Positions 36,417 through 47,920 of a stretch of 64,000 bases of DNA are shown piece by piece. The notes below the pieces were generated by a model. It did not search any database, was not told where the DNA came from, and worked only from the letters and a program-made list of their open reading frames with translations. The DNA is from Oehlia diaphana. Its lineage: Eukaryota > Glomeromycota > Glomeromycetes > Glomerales > Glomeraceae. Every line of letters starts with the position of its first letter. The stretch's first letter is position 1. The stretch covers positions 25,250 through 89,249 of the forward strand of contig QZLH01000076.1 in the NCBI GenBank assembly GCA_003833135.1. Reading direction: 5' to 3'. Position numbers and translations under genes: made by a program.

Positions 36417-39400
36417 ATGGCAAAAGAATATCCTCACATATCACTACCTATACATCAAATGAAATTACATTATGACGTGGTGGTTATTGGGTCAGGCTAT
36501 GGTGGTGGTATTGCTGCTTCTCGCATGTCAAGAGCCGGCAAACGTGTAGCATTATTAGAAAAAGGTTAATCTCAAACCTTTTCTGGAATTTTTTTTCGAC
36601 TTACTTTTTAAAAAAAATAAACACATTCATTATATTTATTCATTGTGATAGGAAAAGAACGATGGCCCGGAGAATATCCAAATACATTAAAAGAATGTTT
36701 GAAAGAAATTCAATATAGCTCTCCAGAAAAGCATCTCGGTAAAAAAACTGGAATGTACCATTATTATAATGGTAGTGATCAAAATGCTGTTGTAGCCTGC
36801 GGGTAAGTTTCAAGTCGATATTTCTGCAATAACTCCGATCTAAGTTTTCTTTGTATTTATTATAGTCTCGGAGGTACATCTCTTATTAATGCAAATGTAG
36901 CTCTTGAAGCCGATGATCGTATCTGGCAAATGTCAATTTGGCCTGACGAAATTCAAAATGATCATGATTCTATAAAAAGAGGTAGTTTTTCTATCGTATT
37001 TAGTAACTAGCCGAACCGCACCGGCAATTTTTGTACAGTCCCGTTTTAATTCACCACATCGTCACACCCATAACGCCGTAATGCGGCCATGTGTGCAAAA
37101 TTTTTGCCGGTGCGGCTGGATGTCAAACTAACTGCGCCACATTAAGTATTAATTAATTTATGCTTTTAGGATACGAAAGAGCAAAAGAAATGCTTCAACC
37201 ATGTCAATATCCAGCTCATTTTCCTGAATTACCAAAATTAAGAACTTTGGAAACTCAGGCAAGATTATTGGGAGAAGAATATCATAAAAATTTTTATAGG
37301 GCTCCTATTACTGTCACATTCGAAAATCGAGTTAATGCTGCGGGAGTACGTCAACGTGCTTCTACATTAACAGGAAATGATGCTACAGGAATTAATGATG
37401 GTAGTAAAAATAGTACATTAATGAATTATATACCCGATGCATGGAATCACGGTTGTGAAATATTTTGTGAATGTGAAGTAAGAAGTATTAAAAAATGTAA
37501 AAAAACCGGAAGATACATTGTATTTTATGAATGGTTAGATGTAAGTTAAAAAAGTATTTTTATTTATTTTTTTTAAAAAAATTTTTATTGACATATGAAT
37601 TAATGTATTATATTCCAAAGGACGAACGTACAAATTTTACAGATGATAATCGTCATAGCCTTTACTTTGTTATTGCTGATACTGTTTTTCTTGCGGCTGG
37701 TACGTTTGGTTCCAATGAAATCTTAATGAGATCGAAGTCTTATGGTTTAAAGATTAGCGATCGTTTGGGAAAAGGATTCAGTGGAAATGGTGATGTAAGT
37801 GATCTCATTTATCTCATTTATAACAATTGAATTTTTATTTTGTTTTATAATTATACTTTATACATGGAAATTATCTTTAGATATTTGGACTTGGCTATAA
37901 CACGGATTATCTTGTTAATTGTGTCGGACCAATTAAAGATAATACAGCCAGCATGAAAATTCCAGTTGGCCCATGTATTACTGGTGTTGTTGATATGCGT
38001 CGCAGCGCCGAAAATGTACTTGAAGGTTATGTGATTGAAGAAGGAACTATACCCGGATCTACGGGTAAAATTTTCAAACTAGTTCTCGAAGCAGGAAGTT
38101 TACTAATTGGTACCGAATCACAAAACACTACCTTATCACAGTATGCAAAAAAGCTATGGAGAAAAATTGAATCGCCATTTAATGGAGTTTATACTGGTGC
38201 TACATCACATACTCAAACTTATTTGATCATGTCACATGACGATAATACAGGCCAAATAGAATTAGTAGATGACCGCTTGAAAATATCATATAATGGTGTA
38301 GGTGCTTCTGACACCGTAAGTAAATTAAATAAGATATTAGAAGAAGCTACAATTAAAATTAATGGAACTTATATTCCATCCCCTTTATGGACTGAACCTT
38401 TGGGAAGTGAGTTAATTACAGTTCATCCTATTGGAGGTTGTAGTATAGGAAAAAATGGAAAACATGGTGTTGTAAATCATAAAGGCCAAGTATTTGTAGA
38501 TGATAGTAATAATCTTCATGAAGGACTTTACGTGTGTGATGGTTCAATTATACCAACTTCCCTTGGGGTTAATCCATTTTTAACGATTAGTGCATTGACT
38601 GAAAGAATTTGTGAATATGCAGCAAAAGATCGTGGATGGGAAATTAATTACGATCTTGTCAAAAAGCCAATTGATTTTGATCAGCCACTTATATCTTATG
38701 AACGAAAATTCGATTTGAACAATCGAGGACATATATTGGAAGGTGGAATAAGTTTCACGGAAGTTATGAGAGGTTATTTTTCAACCGAAGTTTTATCAGC
38801 AGATTATGTTGCCGCTGAACGTAAGCACAATAAATATTTTATTTTTATATAAATTTAATTATCATTTCTAATGCAATTTAAATTTTAGTGCAAGCAAAAT
38901 CTTCAGATTCGACAATGCAATTCATGTTAACAATAATTGCATATAACGTTGAAACATTAGTTGAAATGGATGATCATTCTGCATTAATTACTGGAACAAT
39001 TTCGTGCCGTGCGTTGTCACCTGATCCGCTGCTTGTTACTAATGGAAAGTTTCGTTTATTTATCCCAAGAACTGATCATGTTGATTCTAATCAAATGATG
39101 TATGATTTGAATTTGTCTGCAACTGATGGAACAAAATACCGACTCAAAGGATATAAATTAATTAAGAATGGAACATTTTCAGAACAAGCAACGTCTACAA
39201 CTACTTTATATGTTACAATATATCATCTTGATGATTTAGATAATATTGACGAAGAGGAGGAAGCTGATATAAGAAAAGTTGTCGGTAGAGGAATTCTAAG
39301 AATTAAACCTTCTGATCTTTTGAAGCAATTAACTACACTCAAGGTAAGAAAATAGATGCGTCTTGTTTATAATGATATAACTAAAAAAAATTTTGGTGAT

Positions 39401-40810
39401 GTTTATATAATACAAATTATTTTAATTTCCTACTTCATTTAGGCAACTGGAGAGACATCTGAATCAAGATTTAAAGCTATGATTACGTTCAAAAATTTTT
39501 TTGTAACAACAATTTTAAAACATATATTTGTTAGATTTCTTCCTTTAGTATATTCTCAAACCTTTTCAGTCGCAAAAACATTTTATTATAAGAGTAGACC
39601 AAAAAAAGAGATGTGGGAAATTATAGCTGATGATGACGTAAAAAGTTTATTGCATAGATATCAGGGTGGAAGAAAAGGACCAATTCTTTTTGTACATGGT
39701 GCCGCTATGTCGCATGAAATGTGGACAACTAATTTAATTAAAAATAATATAGTGGATTATCTTTTAGAACACGGGTATGACATATTCTTAATTGACAATC
39801 GATTGTCAACTGCAAATATCGCTTCTAAAGAACAGCAAACTTTAGATGATATTAGATTAGATCAAGCTGCAGCGACTAAAAAAATTCGTGAAATTACTGG
39901 TGTTGAAAAAATTGGTATAATTGCTCATTGTGTTGGATCAATTGCAACATTTATGGGATTGTTAGATAGAAAAATCGAAGGAGTGGGATGCCTTATTGCT
40001 TCACAAGTTGCAATGCATCCTTCGGCTGGATTTTGGAATAGAGTTAAAATGCGTTTAAATATACTTCCATTTACTAGATTCGTACTACGTCAATCATTAT
40101 TCGATGCAAGAACTTCTCCAGATACTAATTTAACCAACAAAATACTTGATCAATTATTACGTTTTTATCCGGTATCGAAAGGTCAAATTTGTCGTAATGC
40201 TTTATGTCATAGAACATCATTTTGTTATGGTACTTTATATCAACACGAAAATATTAACCAGCAAATTCATGATTATCAAGATGAATTTGTTGGTATTGTA
40301 AATCTCACTACTATGCAACATCTTGCAAAGGTATCCAAAAAGGAGTTGTTATTAAATTACCAAGGCCAAAATATGTATGTAACACAAGAAAATATTCGAA
40401 ATAGGCTAAACTTTCCAATTTGTTTCATTCATGGAGATAAGAATGTTGTGTAAGTATAAAATATAAGTTTAATTAATTTATTTATTTATATTTGTTTATT
40501 TACTTATTTATAATTATTTATTTATTTATTTATTATTTATTTATTTATATTCAATTAATTTTTCTTCATCAATAGATTCGATATAAAGTCAACGAAGAAG
40601 AGTTATGACGCATTACGATTAGTGAATGGAGCAGATAATTACGTATATAATGAAATTAAAAATTACGGACATCTCGATGTTTGGTGGGGAACAAATGCTA
40701 ATGAAGATGTATTTCCAAAAGTATTAAATCACTTGGAAGAAACCCAACATTTATGGGGATATACAGCTCGACATCCATCAAATGGTTTTCAACCTTTTGA
40801 TGATTCTTAA
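36417..40810 (+). CDS. GMC/cholesterol-oxidase-like FAD oxidoreductase fused to alpha/beta hydrolase
   Basis: Nine exons: 36417-36564, 36652-36802, 36866-36981, 37170-37540, 37621-37794, 37881-38820, 38889-39343, 39443-40449, 40576-40810, in phase; 1198 aa. Residues about 20-50 (VVVIGSGYGGGIAASRMSRAG) are the FAD dinucleotide fold. GLGGTSLINANV follows near residue 100. VHPIGGCSIG has the GMC active-site His near 502, and YVCDGSIIPTSLGVNPFLTISAL the C-terminal FAD motif. A beta-rich segment (about 600-780) links to an alpha/beta hydrolase from about 865. There the oxyanion strand is LFVHGAAMS, the nucleophile elbow is AHCVGS with Cys at about 948, the acid lies in FIHGDKNVV and the His in NYGHLDVWWG. 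Sterol or other alcohol oxidation coupled to ester or lactone hydrolysis is an inference. No signal peptide is visible. Confidence 0.9.
37009..37117. mobile_element. Small GC-rich inverted-repeat element in GMC intron 3
   Basis: Arms CCGCACCGGCAATTTTTG (37016-37033) and the complement of CCGCACCGGCAAAAATTTTG (37096-37115) form a near-perfect inverted repeat. The core is unusually GC-rich for this window. It sits wholly inside the intron between exons 3 and 4. No clear target duplication was found, so it may be a decayed MITE or a structured intron segment. Confidence 0.6.
40480..40552. repeat. TTTA-type microsatellite in intron
   Basis: Degenerate tandem TTTA units fill most of the last intron of the GMC-hydrolase gene. 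Confidence 0.8.
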
Positions 40811-42018
40811 AGTTTTGACAAAACGTTCCATAAAATAGATCAATTTCAAATAAAGTATAGTAAAAATCGTTGCGAGAAAATAATTTTGTGACACATAATA
40901 TATTCAAGCAAAATAGTAGCCTTTATTAGAAGTCTTCCCGGTCCTTTCCTAAAAGTGTTCGTTAAAGTAAGATAAGGTTACTACCATGCAGAAAGACAGT
41001 TTATAAGGACGGAAAAACTATACTTCGATAATCCCGTTAATTTTTTTTACTTACAATTATCTTTCACATGATAAATTTCTTTTTTGATATTCTATAATAT
41101 GAATCCAATTTTGGCAGTAGTATTCACGTCATTAATCCCTTTTTTTTGTGTCCAATTTTTTACGATATCATACCAGTATACCACCATTTAACACATTTAC
41201 ATTAGCCTTGTACCAATCTTAAATCAGAAACGGGGTATGCAACATTAACTTTAATTAGTAATATTTTATTTTGCATCTCGTATTTAGTAATATGCATCTT
41301 TGATCATAGTAAAATAGTTATTATAATAATAGATTTTGAAATGAAACGTTCTATATATAAACCTTCACGTTCCTATAGAAGTTTGGGTTCCATAAAAGAT
41401 CGTTTTACGCCATATAATTTGGAAGCAGGTTTTTCTATTTTTCTCCAATTCTTGGCATTTTTGAAATTCGCAGTATGGATAAAAAATTTCATCCCTTTTA
41501 TTATGTTGTGTTCATTAAAGTTTTGATCATTTACTTACATATGCATAACTAATTAGAGCGCGGTTATACAGTCTTCTTTTCCCCGCATAGCTCTAAAAAA
41601 GCTATTTACCAAATAGGAAATTATATTAAATATAAACTTTTTATTTGTATGCTAGTTTGATTAGCCATATCGCACATACCTATTTAATTAACACAAGAGT
41701 AAACACAAAATAACAAATATTATTTAATATATTTATTACTAAAACTATTCAACAGTGTAATTTTAGAATTTGCAACCAAAAATAGTCTGGAATTGTCGCG
41801 AGTATAAATTTATCCCGCGAGTTTGATGACACATTCAAAAAAAAAAGTTTTTTTCTTTAGAGGTTCTCACTTTTAATTTTTTCTACAAGAAAATTAATTT
41901 TTTTTTTTTTATTATTTCTAATTAAAAAAAAAAATTTTTTTTTATTAATTAATATAAGTTTTTTTGTTACGAAAATTTTTTTTTATATTGTAATTTATAT
42001 TTAATATTAATAACAACA
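40811..42018. other. Intergenic upstream of chitin deacetylase
   Basis: About 1.2 kb with no supported gene. The 61-codon frame at 41341-41526 has no recognisable feature. The last part holds repeat copy B. Confidence 0.45.
41855..41946 (+). repeat. Copy B of duplicated ~90-bp AT-rich sequence
   Basis: It matches 23658-23755 beside the assembly gap. This copy ends about 70 bases upstream of the chitin deacetylase start codon, so it lies in that gene's promoter or 5' UTR. Confidence 0.85.
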
Positions 42019-43949
42019 ATGGTTAAAAAATTCTTGGGAATACTTTCTCTAACCCTCACCTGTACCCTTCTTGGAGTCATAAATCGTCTCGAGAGTGCTG
42101 AGGCTGCTGCTTGTGACCCCACCGCTTGTCAACCACCAAAATGTTTTTGCCCTTCCGTTAACCCTCCAGGTGGTTTACCACTTGAAAAAACTCCTCAATT
42201 TTTCCTTTTAACTTTCGGTAAGAAAATTATTTAGTTTTATAAGAATAATATATTGTTGATAATAAATTTAATGAATTTCAATTCCTTTGAATTAGATGAT
42301 TCCGTTCAAGAAGGTACCTTAAAAGGTAAGAGCATATTAATTTGTATGTGATTCATCAGCGTTTCTTCATGTGACAAAATTTTTTTTTTTTAGTTGCAAA
42401 CAGTCTTATTGGGAAAAGGAAAAATCCGAATGGGTAATTATAATTTATAAAAAAACAAACCTACTTAAAATTCAAAATTTTATTTTAATATATATATATA
42501 TATATATATATTTTTTAATAGATGTCCAATTAGAGCTACTTATTACGTTAGTATCCAATATACAGATTTTTCATTGGTAACGCAGTGGTATGCAGCTGGA
42601 AATGAGGTATGTGATCTTTTTTCATATTAATATATCTGTGTGTATATTTTCTCTTTAAGAGAGAAAAATTAAATTTAATGTATTGAACAGGTTGCAGATC
42701 ATACTATGACACATCCTCAAGATCCTTTCGATGGTAAGTTATAAAAAAATTATTATTCATTTAGTTTTATAATGTGATCACTAATTTTGATTTGTTATAG
42801 ATGAAATTATTGGATGTAAAAAATCACTTAACGCTTTTGCTGGTATCCCAAATGGCAAGATAGCGGGGTGGCGATCTCCTTTCCTCAATTGGCAACCAAA
42901 AACTTTTGACGTAATTTCTCAACAAGGGTTTCTGTATGATTCCTCAACAACTGCATTAACAGATGATGCTACTTGGCCTTATACCATGGATTATGGTCTA
43001 TATAATGATTGTTGGAAAGGTTTCTGTGATACAACTATTCATCCCGGTTTATTCGAAATCCCAATGGCTGCTATTATAGGTGATTTTTTTTTTCTTTTAG
43101 CTGAATAGGTAATTTATAATTCTTTGCTAATTCATGAATTTAAATTAATTAACAGATGATAAGGGTACTCCGCATTTAATGGATCCACATCTCGATGGAA
43201 CACCTGACGTAGTTAAGGGATGGTTACAGGACAATTTTCTACGTCATGCAAAACAAGGAAAAACGCCATTCGGTTTATTCCTTCATCCTGCTCATCTTAA
43301 CCAAATTCCCGGTGTTCCATTGGCTCCTGGTGCCACAGATCCTGCTAAAAATCTTCAAATGCTTGAAGAATTTCTAGATTGGGCTGTTGCACAACCGGAC
43401 ACTTGGTTCGTAACGAGTCAACAATTGTTGGAATGGATGAAAAATCCAGTTCCAGCAGATCAACTTAAAGATTTCGCACCTTTCTCATGTCAAGTTCCTA
43501 AAATTGGAAAAGAAATCTGCAATGGATTGGATGATGACGGAAACGGACAGGTTGACGAAGGACTTGTACAAAATTGTAATTTCAACACTGTAGTATGGAA
43601 TACTTGTTACGGATGCCCAAGTGAAAATCCAAGTCTTGCCAATCCTGTTCCAAAAGGTGGTGACCGTTTCCGTGTTCCAACAACTTGTGATTCAGTTTGG
43701 TGGGATCCCATTGCTAATCAATGTCTCTGCCAAGATGCCAACTGTGCATACACTGACTTAAGTAAACCAGTGGGTAATGCTGGAGACAACAGTACTAACG
43801 CTGGTGGTTCTAATAAAGGTAATACTAATAATAATGGTCAACCTAATGAAAATAAACAGAGTGGGGCAAGCTCAATAACTAGTTCGAATACAATGACTTT
43901 GATACCCGGCTTTATAATTGCATCTATATTTATGCAGTGGATCTTCTAA
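42019..43949 (+). CDS. Secreted, GPI-anchored polysaccharide (chitin) deacetylase
   Basis: Seven exons: 42019-42217, 42296-42325, 42394-42433, 42522-42606, 42691-42733, 42801-43079, 43156-43949, in phase; 489 aa. A signal peptide (about 1-29) is followed by a short Cys cluster (CDPTACQPPKCFCP). The NodB domain follows: LLTFDDSVQ (metal and catalytic Asp pair), DHTMTHP (metal His pair), GWRSPFLNW (Arg motif), LFLHPAHL (C-terminal His). A second Cys-rich part contains EICNGLDDDGNGQVDEGL, similar to the Asp-rich repeat seen in MopE-like secreted proteins. The end is Asn/Gly/Ser-rich with a hydrophobic GPI-type tail. Likely converts chitin to chitosan at the cell wall; the Fe/Ca-binding role of the extra motif is inference. 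Exons 2 and 3 are only 30 and 40 nt. Confidence 0.9.
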
Positions 43950-44202
43950 AAAGAAACACTCTCCCAACAAACATTTTTTTTAAAAAATTATTAATTATAA
44001 AAGATATATGTAATTGTAATTGTAGTTTTATTTTAGATAAGAATTATGATGATTTATTAATAATATCTATTTAATCTAATGCCATGTACTATAAGGTTAA
44101 AATTTCTGTTCTAGAATTATAATCAAAATAAATAAATTAATTTATCCATCAAAAAATCTGATGGTGAAAATCCAATTTTACTACGGATGATTGTGAAATA
44201 TT
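43950..44202. other. 3' flank of chitin deacetylase gene
   Basis: AT-rich, with no gene before the adjoining inverted-repeat element. Confidence 0.5.
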
Positions 44203-44212
44203 CCGTTTATGG

Positions 44213-44410
44213 GGGTCGTCTAAAGCCGTGTTCGATCACGTGATTTTTCATAGTAGGTGTGTGATGAATAGGTATGTGACAAATAATTTTTCACAACTCG
44301 AAAAAATTCTAAGTCCCCAGGATAAATAGTAAAAATGGAAAACTGGGATGTGATGGGAGGGGCGACAAATAATTTAATGTCACGTGATCGAACACGGCTT
44401 TAGACGTTCC
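44213..44410. mobile_element. MITE with long TIRs and 10-bp target duplication
   Basis: The left end reads GTCTAAAGCCGTGTTCGATC then ACGTGA, and the right end is its exact complement after a few terminal bases. CCGTTTATGG flanks both ends (44203-44212 and 44411-44420). Element length is 198 bp, with no coding capacity. A 9-11 bp duplication is typical of Mutator-like (MULE) elements. The exact border is ambiguous by one or two bases because G and C runs adjoin the duplication. Confidence 0.85.
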
Positions 44411-44719
44411 CCGTTTATGGAAACGGAATTTCAGATATTAATAACAGTTAGTGATAATCAACGCCTTTTACTTAACAAATATAAGTTTGTGTACAAATAA
44501 GTACAACTAATACATAAATTAGCCAAGGATCAAGTTTATGTCGCAGAAGTTCTCATGACCGTAAATTCCGTATTTACAAAATTTACATAATAACATCATA
44601 ATTAAATTTTTAATTCTGTTACACCAAGTTTCATTTTGGTTTATTTTAAAGTTTTTTGGTGGCTGCTTTTCTTTTTTTCCAAATTTTCTTTAACGTTCGT
44701 AACAAATATTTTATTTATA

Positions 44720-46758
44720 ATGACTGAAAAATCTGGATATACCGCTATTCCGCTTGAGGAGCCTAGTGGTAAGTGACGTTAAAAGAGCAAGTGAAATAAG
44801 TTTAAACATTCGTAATTTATTTATTTTTTTAAAAAAATTATTATATCAAATATTGTTACCAAAAAGAACGAGAATTACCTCCTTATAGTGAGAAACCCCA
44901 TTACACACCTGCTTTTAATACACATGAATGTTGTTATCAACACCATCAGCAAAGAAGGAAGGCTTGGAGGAAAGCTTTAATTGCTGTATTAATTTTATTT
45001 TTGGGAGGAAGGTTTTTGTTTGCTGGACTTTCTTATTTTATGATGAATAATGTATGTATATTATTTCATTTCATCAAATATATTAACTATGATGCATATT
45101 GCTTATATACAAATCTTCTAAAATAAATTGCCCGTACATATTATTTTTAGAATTTCGATGATCAATACATTTTGATACAATTTCCTGGCTTGGGACCTCA
45201 TCATGAACCAGAAATTGGATCACCTGAAGTGCCATATAATGCTCCACCAGTTCCTAGTCCTCCAGAATCTCCTGTTTGTGAACCTACAATAAAATGGAAT
45301 GGGCCGAGTGAATTGTTATTGGATCCTCGTGATGTTACTGGTTTGGTCTTTAGTGTTAAAGGAATTTCAGTGGTAAATTATATTGAATTTTTTTATTCAC
45401 TATAAATGTAATGATTAATAAGCTCTATTTATTTATTGAAATTTTTTTTTTTTTTTTTTTTAGCATGGAAGCGTTATCATCCGTCAGGATACTCATTCTA
45501 AAGATCAAACTTTTATCAATATTACAAATATAATCAAACTTTCTGAGGATTCTCTCCAAAAAGAAGTTGATATTAAAATTGATATTATCGATGATGACTA
45601 TACTATTGTTGTTGAGGTACTTTAAAATTAAGAATATTTGAAGAAATACGTATATGTATGATTAATTTTTTCATAATTTTCATTATATAATATAGGCACC
45701 ATCATTTGACGGTCCTCGTCCCACACAAAAATGTGTTAAAGTTGATACTATCATAACCATTCCAAATAATACACATTTCTTTAGATCTCTTTTAGTAGAT
45801 GTACCAAACAGCTGGATTTTGGCTGAAAATTTAGGTGGAGTTGATTTCGCTTACGTTAATTTTAAGACCAAAAATGGACACATTCGCGCTAAAGTAAGTA
45901 ATTATATATATATATATATATTCATTTTGTTCGTGTTATAATAACTCGGTTGTTATCTGTTTTAGGATATCAGTGCTAGTATTACGGAAATAACTACTGT
46001 TAATGGACATATTCAAGGTGGATATGTTGTTTCCGAAAGTTTGGACGTAAGTGAATTCAGTAAATTTTTGATTTATCTATTTAATGTCATTTTTACTGAC
46101 TTTTATCATTTAGGTTCGTACTGTAAATGGTGCCATTGAAATCAATGCCCTTGTCAACCCTTGGGCTGATAATGTATCGGTTACTGCCAAATCTATTAAT
46201 GGCCATTTGGACATTTCAGTCGTATGTATTTAATTAATTTTTTTGAACATAGCTTTATATTATTTTATTAATGTATATATGCTTATATATAAACAATATA
46301 ATTAGAATGAATTGAAAGAAAAACAAATTCTCAATCTCAAAGCTGGATCTGTTAACGGTGGTGTCGTTGCAACTGTGGTATGTATTATATGCTAAATATT
46401 ATTTATTTTATGAAAAATATTTCTAATTCAGCTTTTTTTATGTTAGCCTGATACATACCATGGAGATTTCTCCGTTTCCACATTGATTGGATATTCCTAC
46501 ATTGAAGGTCAAGACATTACTTATATAAAGAAAACACGAAATGTCAAAGTTGGTTATAAAAATAAGAAAGATGACGATGACGACGATGATTTATATAAAA
46601 AGAAAATGAGAAAGATGCGCAAGAGAACGATGAAGAAAACCAAAAAATGTCGTCATGGTCATAAAGGCCGTAAAGGACATGGTGATGATGAAAAGTCCTC
46701 ACAAATTAATATTGAAGCAGTAACTGGAGCCGTTGAATTGTACTTTTTAGAATCTTAA
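44720..46758 (+). CDS. Type II membrane protein with DUF4097-like repeat domain
   Basis: Nine exons: 44720-44768, 44867-45051, 45151-45372, 45464-45616, 45696-45893, 45966-46046, 46114-46221, 46306-46377, 46447-46758, in phase; 459 aa. A cytosolic tail of about 55 residues (ELPPYSEKPHY, then basic RRKAWRK) precedes one membrane segment (ALIAVLILFLGGRFLFAGL). The luminal or outer part has a Pro-rich stretch and then repeated beta units of the form xTVNGxI (FKTKNGHIRAKDI, ITTVNGHIQGGYV, VRTVNGAIEINAL, KSINGHLDISV, AGSVNGGVVATV), the pattern of DUF4097 putative adhesins. An Asp run and a Lys/His/Arg-rich stretch near the end may be disordered. Function unknown; a cell-surface role is inference. 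Confidence 0.85.
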
Positions 46759-47066
46759 GGATATAATGAATTGAATTATGCAGGAATTTTCTTCTTTCAT
46801 AAAAGAATATTGTAACATATTTTGATATTTTTTTTTGATGTTTAGTTTTATATATTTTTTCTTTCGGTGTAATACTTTTTTTTTTATTACATTTATTATT
46901 TATTCACGTAAATTTTTGGTTTCTCACTGTTCATTGTTATTGATTTTTATGCAAAAAAAATAAGGCCGGGAAAAACAAATTTCAATTTTAATAAAGTTAA
47001 TAGTATTAATTTAAACCAATTTTTTAAAATGTATTTGTTGAATAAAATTCAAATTAAATAAATTTG
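46759..47066. other. Convergent intergenic region
   Basis: T-rich 3' flanks of two convergent genes. No gene is seen. Confidence 0.5.
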
Positions 47067-47783
47067 TTAATTTTTATCACTTTCATCACTTTCATCTGAA
47101 AAATCATCTAATTCATCCAAATCTTGAACGAGACTTAAGGGAGGTGCTTTACCACGTTCCAATTGGCGAAGATATGTTCTTCTCTTACGTTCCGGTAATG
47201 ACTCTAACACCTTTTCCCGTTCTTGCTGTTCTTTCAATAACTCCTTATCACTTTTAATATTACTATACAAAGAAATAACAAGATTAACACTATAACAACT
47301 TTATTCTTATAATTAATTACCTAACTGACCTTGATACTATCTCTGCAGATTCTTGACATTTTGCGCATACTTTTTTATCTGTGGCACACTTGCTACATAA
47401 AATATGATAAGCTTCTTTCACAGCCTTTTCGTTACAATTTACACTAATATATAAAAATTCTATTAAATTAAATATTTCATCAACAAAGTTTTATTTTTTG
47501 GAAATTTACCAACGTTTCAAGGTCGTCAAAGGTTTATACTTTTTATATTTCTTACGCCATTCAATAATTTCTTTGCATTTATGACAACTAAAAAAAAAAG
47601 AAAAATACATATATATCTATTAAAAATTTAAAAAGGATTTTTTTTTTTTCTTTCTTACAGTCCATTTATAGGTAAAGAATTAATATATTTTGTCTTTTTT
47701 GAATTTTTATTCGATTGGAAAGAAAAAGTATTTTGATGTTTTTGGCCACCTTTTTTTTTACTATTTGTTGATATTTTAGACAT
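47067..47783 (-). CDS. C9orf85-like zinc-binding protein (DUF2039)
   Basis: Four exons: 47659-47783, 47510-47587, 47330-47443, 47067-47262, in phase; 170 aa. QKHQNTFSF at residues 14-22 and the Cys pairs CHKC, CVNC, CSKC and CAKC with EIIEWRKKYKKYKPL between them are the DUF2039 pattern. The C-terminal part is a charged coiled coil (LKEQQEREKVLESLPERKRR) followed by an acidic Asp/Ser tail. Function of the family is unknown; a zinc-ribbon-like fold binding nucleic acid or protein is inference. It is divergent from IMP4 with 137 bases between starts. Confidence 0.88.
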
Positions 47784-47920
47784 AATTCTTGTTTATAAAA
47801 AAAACAAAAAAAAAAAAAAATCTATGTAAAAGATCATCAAAATCGGAAAATTTTTCGTGATACTAATGCAGCATATAAAAAAGGATCGATAAAAAAATTT
47901 TTTCTCTGTTAATTTTAAAT
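47784..47920. promoter_or_regulatory. Putative bidirectional promoter, C9orf85-like / IMP4
   Basis: The 137 bases between opposite start codons include an A-run and a T-run. The short distance implies shared regulation or a shared nucleosome-free region. Confidence 0.5.

Noticed and set aside
41341..41526. 61-codon plus-strand frame
   Set aside because: No recognisable domain and no supporting context; length is within chance for this region.
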